Assembly: GCA_902826575.1 (NCBI GenBank)
Contig: CADEFJ010000010.1
Span: forward strand, 1-39,984
DNA length: 39,984 bases
From: an uncultured Pseudomonadota bacterium
GTDB lineage: Bacteria > Pseudomonadota > Gammaproteobacteria > Steroidobacterales > Steroidobacteraceae
Direction of reading: 5' to 3'
Position 1 is the stretch's first letter; the number at the start of each line of letters is the position of its first letter. The notes below the pieces were generated by a model. The model did no database searches, was not told the DNA's origin, and worked only from the letters and a program-made list of their open reading frames with translations. The position numbers and the translations under genes are program-made. Positions 16,509 through 26,301 of the stretch are shown here, piece by piece.

Positions 16509-16534
16509 AAAAAAGCGTGGTTCATCGACCACGC
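16509..16534 (-). terminator. Terminator-like hairpin in the pntAA leader
   Basis: On the minus strand a perfect 7-bp stem GCGTGGT/ACCACGC with a 6-nt loop is followed at once by six T (16509-16514), 20 nt before the pntAA ATG. It points into pntAA, so it can act only on transcripts coming from a promoter upstream of it, as an attenuator or premature terminator. The plus-strand reading has no T run. Confidence 0.55.
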
Positions 16535-16571
16535 CCCAGGAAATGTCTCGTAAAATTAATGTCTTGCGACG

Positions 16572-16600
16572 TTGAATTGTGGCACAAACCTGCATAATCT
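16572..16600 (+). promoter_or_regulatory. Candidate sigma70 promoter of the HNH endonuclease gene
   Basis: TTGAAT (16572-16577) and TAATCT (16595-16600) are separated by 17 nt. The expected start of transcription lies about 3 nt before the ATG at 16610, leaving practically no leader and no ribosome binding site. Confidence 0.6.
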
Positions 16601-16609
16601 AACAGCGCG

Positions 16610-17284
16610 ATGGACGGTATTGATCTCGATCATGTGGATCGCGGCTCCCGCCAGGATCTGCACATCATCGCGAGCGCGCAGCCAAGCTCGCTCTCCCAGC
16701 TCGTGCTCCGCACCGACGTGTCTGGCATGCCCCTCGAGTGGATCGATTACAAGGAAGCGGCCCGCCTCTACCACCAGGAGCAGGTGGCGTACACCTGCGG
16801 CCGCTCGATCTTCCGTCTCTGCGGCGGCACCAATGCGCGCACCGGCGAGCGTACCGTCCTCGATGTGAATTCCATTGTGGCAACGGTCGGCCACACCGGC
16901 AATCCGGGCAATTCGCGCCACGACTACGTGCCGCCACTCAACAACCAGACCCTGTTCCGCCGCGACGCCTACCTGTGCCTGTACTGCGCGCAGCGTTTTG
17001 CGGCGCGCGAGCTGTCGCGCGACCACATCCGCCCGTTCAGCCAGGGCGGCAAGGACACCTGGAACAACGTGGTCACGGCCTGCCGCCGCTGCAACAACCT
17101 CAAGGCCTCGCGCACGCCCGAGCAGGCACGCATGCAGTTGATCGCGGTGCCTTTCACGCCCACCTACGCCGAGTACATTTTCCTCAAGGGCCGCCGCGTG
17201 CTGGCGGACCAGATGGAATATCTGCTGGCGCATTTTCCGCGCACGTCGCCGCTGCATGCGCGGATCCAGCGATGGATGGCATGA
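16610..17284 (+). CDS. HNH endonuclease family protein
   Basis: The 224-residue protein has an N-terminal domain with SGMPLEWIDYKEAARLYHQEQVAYTCG (residues 38-63), seen in a common proteobacterial HNH family, and a C-terminal HNH/McrA-type nuclease: CLYC at 123-126, SRDHIRPFSQGGKDTWNNVV with D138-H139, and CRRCNNLKAS at 158-166. The four cysteines would hold structural zinc, and His139 with the Asn pair forms the catalytic centre. This family is generally chromosomal and stand-alone, with no known biological role. No methylase or inteine context is present. Divergent from pntAA. Confidence 0.9.
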   Translation: MDGIDLDHVDRGSRQDLHIIASAQPSSLSQLVLRTDVSGMPLEWIDYKEAARLYHQEQVAYTCGRSIFRLCGGTNARTGERTVLDVNSIVATVGHTGNPGNSRHDYVPPLNNQTLFRRDAYLCLYCAQRFAARELSRDHIRPFSQGGKDTWNNVVTACRRCNNLKASRTPEQARMQLIAVPFTPTYAEYIFLKGRRVLADQMEYLLAHFPRTSPLHARIQRWMA

Positions 17285-17289
17285 AGATG

Positions 17290-17327
17290 GCGAGCAGCTG
17301 ACAGCGAACAGCTTGCAGCCAGAGGCG
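17290..17327 (+). repeat. Left arm of the dispersed palindromic repeat
   Basis: This segment contains GACAGCGAACAGCTTGCAGC followed by CAGAGGCG. It matches the left arms of the full copies at 15279 and 34584. The matching right arm is not adjacent but lies 470 nt away at 17796, beyond the membrane-protein gene. Confidence 0.75.
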
Positions 17328-17353
17328 GTGCGGAGTCGTTGGGGATGGGTCGC

Positions 17354-17785
17354 ATGCCGCGAATTGTTCGATTTCTTGTCACATTGGTCGGCGTGGCGCT
17401 CGCGTCGTACGCGTATCTGTACTGGCAGACACCGGGCGTCGGTTTGTCGCTGGCATTGCCGGCACCGGCCTGGTGGCCGTTCGAACACAATGCCGTTTGG
17501 CGGTCCATTACCTGGAGCCAGTTCGCGCATACCGCCGTCTTGGCCGTCGTGTCGATTCCCATGGCGTGCGCGATCCAGGTCTTCGTCCCGCGCAAGGCGG
17601 TGTGGTTTGCACTCGCAGTGACCGTACTCCCCGCGCTACTGATTGGCATCCCGATGCTGATCACTTTCGGTTTGCAAACCACACCGCGACTGCAGGTGAT
17701 CCAGTTGGTCGACGCTGCCAAATTGGTCACCATGCTGCCGCTCGTGGTGTGGTTGCTGGGCCTCGGCCGGCGCGCCGCGGCATAG
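17354..17785 (+). CDS. Small integral membrane protein, unknown
   Basis: The 143-residue product (ATG 17354; ATG 17345 also possible) has four hydrophobic helices: near residues 5-24 (FLVTLVGVALASYAYLYW), 50-70 (SQFAHTAVLAVVSIPMACAI), 75-98 (VWFALAVTVLPALLIGIPM) and 115-135 (AAKLVTMLPLVVWLLGLG). I do not recognise the family. It stands between the two arms of the dispersed repeat in opposite orientation, so it may have been picked up with it. No clear ribosome binding site is visible. Confidence 0.65.
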   Translation: MPRIVRFLVTLVGVALASYAYLYWQTPGVGLSLALPAPAWWPFEHNAVWRSITWSQFAHTAVLAVVSIPMACAIQVFVPRKAVWFALAVTVLPALLIGIPMLITFGLQTTPRLQVIQLVDAAKLVTMLPLVVWLLGLGRRAAA

Positions 17786-17795
17786 CCGCCGCGCG

Positions 17796-17832
17796 CTTCT
17801 GGCTGCAAGCTGCTCGCTGCCCGCTGTAAGCT
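17796..17832 (-). repeat. Right arm of the dispersed palindromic repeat
   Basis: CTTCTGGCTGCAAGCTGCTC followed by GCTGCCCGCTGTAAGCTC is the reverse complement, with few changes, of the arm at 17290-17327. The two arms enclose the membrane-protein gene. The arm ends 6 nt before the exonuclease ATG. Confidence 0.75.
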
Positions 17833-17838
17833 CCTCCA

Positions 17839-18732
17839 ATGATTTACCTCGTCGACGCCTCCGTTTACGTCTTCCGCGCCTATTACTCCATGCCGCCCGA
17901 CATGGCGGACGGCGATGGCAACCCGACGCATGCGCTGTTCGGCTTCGCGCGCTTCCTCGGCGACCTGATCGAGCGCGCCAGGCCCGAGTATCTCGCGGTG
18001 GCGTTCGACGAAAGTCTCACCTCGTCGTTTCGCAACCAGCTTTACCCCGCCTACAAGGCGAACCGCGACCCGGCGCCAGCCGACCTGTTGTGGCAGTTCG
18101 CGCGCTGCCGCGAGTTCTGCGAGCTCGCCGGCGTGCGTCACCTGTCGAGCAATGAATACGAAGCCGACGACATCATCGGCACGCTCGCCGCGCGTGCCCG
18201 CGCCGGCGGGTTGCCGTTCACGGTCGTCACGCGCGACAAGGACATGGCGCAACTCGTGCGCGACGGCGATGTGTACTGGGATTACGCGGCCAACGAGCGC
18301 TACCGCTATCACGAGATCGAGGGCCGTTTCGGTGTCGCGCCCGAGCGCTTTGCCGATTACCTCGCGCTCACCGGCGACAGCGTCGACAACATCCCGGGCG
18401 TGCCCGGTGTCGGGCCGAAGACCGCGACGGCGCTGATGCGCGAGTTCGCCTCACTCGATGAGTTGTATGGCGGCCTCGAGCGGGTGGCCGGCCTGCCAAT
18501 CCGCGGGGCTTCGAAGCTGGCGGAGAAGTTGCGCCAGCATCGTGAGGCGGCGTATCTGGCGCGTCGCCTCACCGGCATCGCCTGCGACATGCCGCTCGAC
18601 CTCGACCTCGACCACGGCCAGCTGCGGCCGCGCGCACCCGACATTGCCGCGCTCAATGCCTTCTTCGACCGCAGCGGCTTCGGGCCGATGCTGCGACGGC
18701 AGGTGGAGCGGCTCGCGGCGCTCGCGCCTTAG
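17839..18732 (+). CDS. Stand-alone 5'-3' exonuclease / flap endonuclease
   Basis: The 297-residue protein matches the 5'-nuclease domain of DNA polymerase I without the polymerase. It contains IYLVDASVYVFRAYY (first metal Asp), AVAFDESLTSSFRNQLYPAYKANR, NEYEADDIIGTLA, VVTRDKDMAQLV and the helix-hairpin-helix GDSVDNIPGVPGVGPKTA. It would remove 5' flaps or RNA primers, like T5 exonuclease or ExoIX-type proteins. The metal-binding acidic set appears complete, unlike E. coli Xni. No ribosome binding site is visible; the ATG is right after the repeat arm. Confidence 0.92.
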   Translation: MIYLVDASVYVFRAYYSMPPDMADGDGNPTHALFGFARFLGDLIERARPEYLAVAFDESLTSSFRNQLYPAYKANRDPAPADLLWQFARCREFCELAGVRHLSSNEYEADDIIGTLAARARAGGLPFTVVTRDKDMAQLVRDGDVYWDYAANERYRYHEIEGRFGVAPERFADYLALTGDSVDNIPGVPGVGPKTATALMREFASLDELYGGLERVAGLPIRGASKLAEKLRQHREAAYLARRLTGIACDMPLDLDLDHGQLRPRAPDIAALNAFFDRSGFGPMLRRQVERLAALAP

Positions 18733-18768
18733 CGCACGCTGGCGAACCCGGCCGCTCCAGCGCTCGGC

Positions 18769-19542
18769 CTAACGCTCGGGAATCGCGATCTTGCCGGTGA
18801 CGCCGCGGTGGGTGATGCCGCCACTGCCGTCATTGCCGACGGTAAAGTCGCCGCCCACGTTCTCGACGAGGATCTCGCCCGAGCCGTCGTTGCCGATCAC
18901 GACGTTGCCTTTCACATCGGAGATGCGGATGTCGCCGGAGCCGTCGCTGCCGACTTCGGCATTGCCGCCGACATCGCGGATCACGATATCGCCCGAGCCG
19001 TCGAAGGTTACCGTGACGTCGCCGCGCGCCTTGGTCACGGCGATATCGCCCGAGCTGTCCTTGATTTCGACACTGCCGACATCGTCCACTTCGATGTTTC
19101 CCGAGCTGTCATCGAGCTTCAGGGCTGCGACGCCGGATACGCTGATGGCGCCGCTCGAGTCGCGCAACTCGACCGGCAGGTCCGGGGGCAGCGCGACCCC
19201 GATGTTGATATGGGCGTAGATTTTGCCGACCGTGATCATGTCGCGGGCGTCCGCGAGGCCAGCGTCGATGAAGACCGTGTCGCCCTCGCGGCGCACTTCG
19301 ACATCGAGCTTGTCGAGCAACTCCTGGCTGGACGCGCAGGCACTGCCGCGCGCGACGATGCGCCGGGCGTCGGCGCTGGCGACCACCTTGAGGTCTCCCG
19401 GCCCCGTCGCGATCACCACCTTCGCGACCCCCGCGAGATCGGCCGAGCCGTCGCGCGTTGCGGCAAATTTGCAGGTTGCCTGCGCCACGCCGGGGCCTCC
19501 CGCCACCAGGGCGAGGACCGTGAACATTACGCCTATCCGCAT
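18769..19542 (-). CDS. Secreted DSSG-repeat beta protein (DUF4097-like)
   Basis: The 257-residue product has a signal peptide (VMFTVLALVAGGPGVAQA) and then a mature domain that from residue ~130 is built of about seven short repeats of the form D-(S/G)-SG-(D/N/E)-I-x-V-x-x-V, e.g. DSSGAISV, DSSGNIEV, DSSGDIAV, DGSGDIVI, DGSGDIRI, DGSGEILV. Such repeats predict a beta-solenoid like that of DUF4097/adhesin-type proteins. It is probably periplasmic or surface exposed. Function unknown. GGGAGA 6 nt before the ATG is the ribosome binding site. Convergent with the exonuclease gene, divergent from acs. Confidence 0.8.
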   Translation of the reverse strand: MRIGVMFTVLALVAGGPGVAQATCKFAATRDGSADLAGVAKVVIATGPGDLKVVASADARRIVARGSACASSQELLDKLDVEVRREGDTVFIDAGLADARDMITVGKIYAHINIGVALPPDLPVELRDSSGAISVSGVAALKLDDSSGNIEVDDVGSVEIKDSSGDIAVTKARGDVTVTFDGSGDIVIRDVGGNAEVGSDGSGDIRISDVKGNVVIGNDGSGEILVENVGGDFTVGNDGSGGITHRGVTGKIAIPER

Positions 19543-19653
19543 TGATTTCTCCCTTGCTGGCGCCTAAAAACACGCCCGTATGTGTTTGGATGCGCGCCGC
19601 GGTCCCTGGGTTGCTACGCTGTTACGCTCTGGAGGAATGATCGAGGGGTGGCC

Positions 19654-21861
<2,208 letters not shown>

Positions 21862-21868
21862 CGTCGAC

Positions 21869-22291
21869 ATGACACTGCAGCCGTTCCATCTCGCCATTGC
21901 GGTTCATGACCTGGCGCTGGCGCGCGCGTTCTATGGCGAGCTGTTCGGCTGCGCGGAGGGGCGCAGCGCCGCCGAGTGGGTCGACTTCGATTTCTTCGGT
22001 CACCAGCTCGTCGTGCATCTGGACCCCGGCGCGCGCGGCGGGCCCGTGCATCACAATCCGGTCGACGGCCACGACGTGCCGGTGCCGCACTTCGGGGTGG
22101 TGCTCGAGTGGGAGGCATGGCACACGCTGGCCGCCCGCCTGCGGGCAGCCGGTACGCGCTTCGTGATCGAGCCGGGGATCCGCTTCCAGGGTCTCGTCGG
22201 CGAGCAGGCGACGATGTTTCTTCACGATCCGTCGGGCAACGCGCTCGAATTCAAGGCGTTTCGGGATCCCTCGCAGTTGTTCGCACGCTGA
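21869..22291 (+). CDS. VOC family protein (glyoxalase/dioxygenase fold)
   Basis: The 140-residue single-domain vicinal-oxygen-chelate protein has paired beta-alpha-beta modules, beginning [23 protein letters not shown] (metal His near residue 7) and closing [15 protein letters not shown] with the C-terminal Glu ligand. Substrate unknown. It starts 7 nt after the acs stop, so it is probably co-transcribed. Its 3' end overlaps the convergent CoA-transferase gene by 41 bp. Confidence 0.88.
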   Translation: MTLQPFHLAIAVHDLALARAFYGELFGCAEGRSAAEWVDFDFFGHQLVVHLDPGARGGPVHHNPVDGHDVPVPHFGVVLEWEAWHTLAARLRAAGTRFVIEPGIRFQGLVGEQATMFLHDPSGNALEFKAFRDPSQLFAR

Positions 22292-24413
22292 GCCGCCGCA
22301 GCGCGAGCGCGACGAGGCGGCGCGCGAGGCGCTCACGCCATCCCCGGGGATGCGCGAGTCCCATGCGCGCCAGGGCCTGCTGTGCCCCGGGCTCGATACC
22401 CCCGCGCAGGGCGGCGATGAACGTGCCGGCGCGACCGCGCGCCGTGGTGGTTTGCGCCACAAGTGCCGTGAGCGCTTGCGCGAGCCGGATCTCCTCGCTC
22501 GTGAGGTCGGTGCCGAACGGGTACTCGGTGAACAGGCCCGCACTGCGGGGTATCGCGAACACCGACGCAATGCGCCCGGGCGTGTTGTGCCGGTGCTGCG
22601 CGGGAATCCGATAGTCGCGCGCGACCTTGCCAGCCGCCTGCGCGGCTGCCAGCAACTCGTCCTGGAAGCGCGAATCGGCGATGTTCAGCAGCCGCTGGAT
22701 GACCTCGCTGTCCGTCGCGCTGCGCAGGTCCGCGACCCCATACTCGGTCACGACGATGTCGCGCAGGTGGCGCGCGATAGTGGCTTGCGGGTAGTTCCAC
22801 ACGATGTTCGACGTCACGCGCCCGGCCTTCTCGCGCGTCGCGCGCACGCACACGATCGCGCGTGCGTCGGGCAGGGCGTGCGCCATCGCGACGAAGTTGT
22901 ACTGGCCGCCCACGCCGCTGACGACGCGGCCGTCCGCCAGCGTGTCGGAAACCGCGGCTCCCAGCAGCGTGACCATCATCGTCGTGTTGACGAAGCGCGC
23001 GTGCCGGCGCTGCAGGCAGCGCAGCTCGTAGTCCGTGCCGTAGAGCTGATTGACGTAGCCGACACCGCACATGTCGATCCGGCGCAATTCGCGCTCCGGC
23101 ATCTCGCGCAGCTTGGCATAGAAGCCGCGCGGGCCGACGAAGAACGACGCATGCGCGACCACTCCGCCGCGCAGTTCCCGGCCGATGCACTCCGCCGCGA
23201 GCGCGCGGCGCGCTGCGTCGTCGGCGAGGTCCGCGGTGATCCACGCGCCGTCGGGGCTGCGGATCCGGCCGTCGCGGAAGCGCGTGTCGCTGCGGAACAC
23301 GCCATGGCGGCGCAGCTCCTCGAACTCGCACGCCTCGAGCCGTGGTCCGACGCCGACGTCGCGCAGCGCCTCGAGGATGGTCCCGTCGAAACGCTCACCG
23401 ATGCGCCCGCTCGCCAGCAGGCGCATCAGCGGCAGCGAGCCATACACGTGGCGGCGCAGGATCCCGGCGCGCATCAGGTCGAGCATCTGGTCGACCAGCA
23501 TCTCGGTGCACGCATACAGGCCGTCGCGAAACGGTGCGAGGTCTTCCCCGGCACCGCCGAGTGCGGTGAGCGCCGCGCGCCAGGCCTCGTGCTGCTGGTG
23601 GCGCAGCAGCAGCGCGTAGACCAGCGCGTCGCCGAGCTCGCCGATGCCGATCTGCAGCGTGCCGCCGTCCCGGATCTGCGCGCTCACATGCATCGCGATG
23701 GCGTGGTCCACGGTGCGCAGCGGCGGGTTCGGCGGGCAGAAGAGTTCGTAATCGTAGTTCGGGTGGTCGATCAGGTAGTCGAACCGCTCCGGGTCGATGC
23801 ACGCCCCGCCGAACATGAACGGCATGCGGGGATGCACGGCGCCGATCAACACGATGTCGCGCCCGGCGGCGCGCGCCGCCGCGATATCGGGCAGCAGGTC
23901 GGCGAGGATGTCGGGGTTCGAGCCGAGCGAGAGCTGCGTATCGCTGCCGACCGCGCGCCTGGCGACCAGCTGGGCGATCACGTTGGCGCCGCGCGCGAGG
24001 AAATCGCGCCCGACGTGGGTGTAATTGGACGACAGGTAATTCTGCTGCGCCGACTCGACACCGAGCCAGGCGCCGGGCTCGAAGTAGAACTCGATCACCT
24101 CGACATTGGGCGGCAGGTTGCCGCGCTTCGCCGCCTGCACGTACTCGAGTTCGGGATAGTCGGCGAACACACGCTCGACGATCGGCTCGAGCAGCCGGCG
24201 CTCGAGGTCGTTGCGCGGGCGCGGCCGAGCCAGCGACAGCGCCGTCAGGATCGTCAGCTTGAGAGTCGGGTCGCCGGTCGCGCGGCGGAAGAACTCGTTG
24301 GCAACGAGGTTCGGCTTGCCGATGCCGAGCGGCAGGCCGAGCACGACGCGCTGGCCGATGCGTTCCAGCGTGGCATCGACGCAAGTCTCGATCGTGTCGA
24401 AGACCTGCGTCAA
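22251..24413 (-). CDS. Acetyl-CoA hydrolase/transferase family protein
   Basis: About 720 residues from TTG 24413. No other in-frame ATG/GTG/TTG lies before the conserved [18 protein letters not shown] block, and the TTG sits 1 nt beyond the stop of the upstream gene. Its landmarks ([105 protein letters not shown]) match CoA transferases of the acetyl-CoA hydrolase group, including the EYG glutamate that becomes the acyl-CoA intermediate. It would move CoA between acetate and another acid. It may balance the neighbouring acs. Start confidence is modest. Confidence 0.88.
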   Translation of the reverse strand: MTQVFDTIETCVDATLERIGQRVVLGLPLGIGKPNLVANEFFRRATGDPTLKLTILTALSLARPRPRNDLERRLLEPIVERVFADYPELEYVQAAKRGNLPPNVEVIEFYFEPGAWLGVESAQQNYLSSNYTHVGRDFLARGANVIAQLVARRAVGSDTQLSLGSNPDILADLLPDIAAARAAGRDIVLIGAVHPRMPFMFGGACIDPERFDYLIDHPNYDYELFCPPNPPLRTVDHAIAMHVSAQIRDGGTLQIGIGELGDALVYALLLRHQQHEAWRAALTALGGAGEDLAPFRDGLYACTEMLVDQMLDLMRAGILRRHVYGSLPLMRLLASGRIGERFDGTILEALRDVGVGPRLEACEFEELRRHGVFRSDTRFRDGRIRSPDGAWITADLADDAARRALAAECIGRELRGGVVAHASFFVGPRGFYAKLREMPERELRRIDMCGVGYVNQLYGTDYELRCLQRRHARFVNTTMMVTLLGAAVSDTLADGRVVSGVGGQYNFVAMAHALPDARAIVCVRATREKAGRVTSNIVWNYPQATIARHLRDIVVTEYGVADLRSATDSEVIQRLLNIADSRFQDELLAAAQAAGKVARDYRIPAQHRHNTPGRIASVFAIPRSAGLFTEYPFGTDLTSEEIRLAQALTALVAQTTTARGRAGTFIAALRGGIEPGAQQALARMGLAHPRGWRERLARRLVALALRRLSVRTTARDPETP

Positions 24414-24414
24414 C

Positions 24415-25545
24415 TCAGGGCACGGGCGTGAGTTTGACCGAGTACTTGACGGTGACCGCGTTGCCGACCATCCCGGTGTCGCGCCATTCGCCCTGGCCGA
24501 CGCCATAGTCGAGCCGGTTGAGGACGATCTCGCCGGCCAGCAGCCAACTCGGCGCGCCACCGCCGGGTGTTTGGGTGAGCGCAAACGGCAGCGTGACATC
24601 GCGCGTGACGTCGCGAATCGTCAGCTTGCCAAGCGCCTGGTAGCGCCCCTTGGCTTCGCTCGTGAACCGGGTCGCGGTGAACTTCGCCTCGGCAAAGCGC
24701 TTCACGTCGAAGAGGTCCTTGTCGCGCAGCAGGCCATCGCGTTCCTTGTCACCGGTGTCGAGTGACTGCACGTCGATGGCGACCTGCAGCGAAACGGGCG
24801 CGCCGTCCGTGCCGGTCACCATGGTCGTGGTGAATGCCTTGAACGAACCGGTCGTCCCGGCGCCGGCCTGGGTGAAGTCGAAGGTGAGTTTGCTGCCCGT
24901 GCCGTTACCGCGCAGCGTGGCGGTGCCGGGCTCGGCCGCCAGCGTCTGGCCGGCCGTCCCGATAGCAGCCGCGGCCACGGCAACCAGCACCACCGGCACG
25001 CGCGCGAACGGCCACATGCGCTTCAGCACCTCATCGCGATTGACGAAATGGTGCTTGAGCGCAGCCAGCAGGTGCAGCACCGCGATGATGCCGAGCGAGA
25101 ATGCAAGCACTTCATGGATCGTGTGCGCGGTTTCGTAGGTGGATTCGTTCGGTGCAACGAAGTCGGGCAACTGGTAGAGCCCGAACCAGGAGACCGGAAA
25201 GTTCCTCGCCGACGACATCGTCCAGCCTGCCAGCGGCACGGCGAACAGCAATACGTACAGCAGCGCGTGCGCGCCCTTCGCCGCGAACCTCTCCCAGGCT
25301 GCCATCGTCGGCGGCAGGATCGGCGAGCGGTTCGCCGCGCGCCACAGCAGGCGCAGCGTGGCGAGTGCCAGGATCGTGATGCCGATCGACTTGTGGCGCG
25401 CGAGCAGGGTGAGCTTCTCCATGCCGATCGGCAGATCGTCCGCCAGGAATGCCAGCACGAACTGGCAGATCACGAGCAGCACGATCGTCCAGTGGAAGAA
25501 CTTGGCGACCGAGCCCCAGCGTTCCAGAGTATTGCGAAATTGCAT
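24415..25545 (-). CDS. Cytochrome b561 fused to a YceI domain
   Basis: The 376-residue protein has a four-helix cytochrome b561-type membrane domain (residues 1-180) with candidate haem histidines at 19, 51, 93, 144 and 158, then a membrane/linker helix (182-199, VPVVLVAVAAAAIGTAG) and a YceI lipocalin-like domain at 205-376 (LTFDFTQAGAGTTGSFKAF, DVKRFAEAKFTATRF, GKLTIRDVTRDVTLPFALT). YceI domains bind long isoprenoid chains, so quinone handling or quinone-linked electron transfer in the periplasm is a reasonable inference. GGAG 8 nt before ATG 25545. It shares a 12-nt gap with a divergent YceI lipoprotein gene. Confidence 0.92.
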   Translation of the reverse strand: MQFRNTLERWGSVAKFFHWTIVLLVICQFVLAFLADDLPIGMEKLTLLARHKSIGITILALATLRLLWRAANRSPILPPTMAAWERFAAKGAHALLYVLLFAVPLAGWTMSSARNFPVSWFGLYQLPDFVAPNESTYETAHTIHEVLAFSLGIIAVLHLLAALKHHFVNRDEVLKRMWPFARVPVVLVAVAAAAIGTAGQTLAAEPGTATLRGNGTGSKLTFDFTQAGAGTTGSFKAFTTTMVTGTDGAPVSLQVAIDVQSLDTGDKERDGLLRDKDLFDVKRFAEAKFTATRFTSEAKGRYQALGKLTIRDVTRDVTLPFALTQTPGGGAPSWLLAGEIVLNRLDYGVGQGEWRDTGMVGNAVTVKYSVKLTPVP

Positions 25546-25557
25546 AAGCTCGACTCC

Positions 25558-26301
25558 GTGGGCGAAAGGCACACCCAGTCTAGCAAGGCGGCTGTCGCGG
25601 CGGCGATCGTCCTGGCGCTGTGCCTGGCGGGTTGCCCGACAGCGGGTCGCGGTCCGGCGGAGACGCCGACCGGGCCGCCGCGCGACGTCCCGCTGCCCGG
25701 CGATCCGCCCCCGGCTCCGGGCATGCAGCGCCACAGGATCGTGGCGGGCGAGTCACTGCTGGTAGTTGTCGCCCGGCGCGGCGGCGCGCTCGCATCCGTC
25801 GGGCACAACCACGTCATCGCCTCGCACGACCTGTCGGGCTACATCGACCTCGCCGAGCCGCCTGCATCGAGTGTGCTGTTCCTGCGCATACCGATCGGGA
25901 CCCTGACTGTCGATGAGCCGCAGTTGCGTGCCGGACGCGGCGCGGACTTCGAGAGCGACGTGCCGGAAGATGCGCGCGCGGGCACGCGGCGCAACATGCT
26001 CGGCGAAGACTTGCTGGATGCCGCGCACCATCCGCAGATCATCGTGCGCAGCGTGGCACTCGCCGGCGGGCCGCGGAACTTTGCCGCGCAGGTCGAACTC
26101 ACCGTGCGCGCGCAACGCTACATGATGGAGGTGCCGCTGCGCCTCGAACCTGCCGCTGCCGGCACGCTGCGCGTCAGCGCGGGATTCCCCGTCGCCCAGA
26201 GTGCGCTCGGCCTGACGCCCTTCAGCGTGATGCTCGGCGCACTCCGGGTCGAGGACATGCTCGAGGTCGAACTCGACCTCACCGCACGCCGAGTTCCTTG
26301 A
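25558..26301 (+). CDS. YceI-like lipoprotein
   Basis: From GTG 25558 the product has 247 residues. The leader AAIVLALCLAGC supplies a lipobox (LAGC), so the mature protein is a lipid-anchored envelope protein with a proline-rich linker. The mature part is YceI-like: RHRIVAGESLLVVVARRGGALASVGHNHVI, FESDVPEDARAGTRRNML and LGLTPFSVMLGALRVEDMLEVEL, weaker than standard YceI. No ribosome binding site is visible and the start is only 12 nt from the divergent b561-YceI start, so the GTG is uncertain, but no other start precedes the signal sequence. The 3' end overlaps the S46 peptidase by 23 bp. Confidence 0.75.
   Translation: MGERHTQSSKAAVAAAIVLALCLAGCPTAGRGPAETPTGPPRDVPLPGDPPPAPGMQRHRIVAGESLLVVVARRGGALASVGHNHVIASHDLSGYIDLAEPPASSVLFLRIPIGTLTVDEPQLRAGRGADFESDVPEDARAGTRRNMLGEDLLDAAHHPQIIVRSVALAGGPRNFAAQVELTVRAQRYMMEVPLRLEPAAAGTLRVSAGFPVAQSALGLTPFSVMLGALRVEDMLEVELDLTARRVP

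Noticed and set aside
19568..19587. Palindrome AAACAC-N8-GTGTTT between the DSSG-repeat gene and acs
   Set aside because: Too weak for a terminator and has no T run; it could be an operator, but no regulator or second copy supports it.
22350..24431. A 693-residue open frame on the plus strand opposite the CoA-transferase gene
   Set aside because: Composition is typical of an antisense shadow and the minus-strand gene has clear family motifs throughout.
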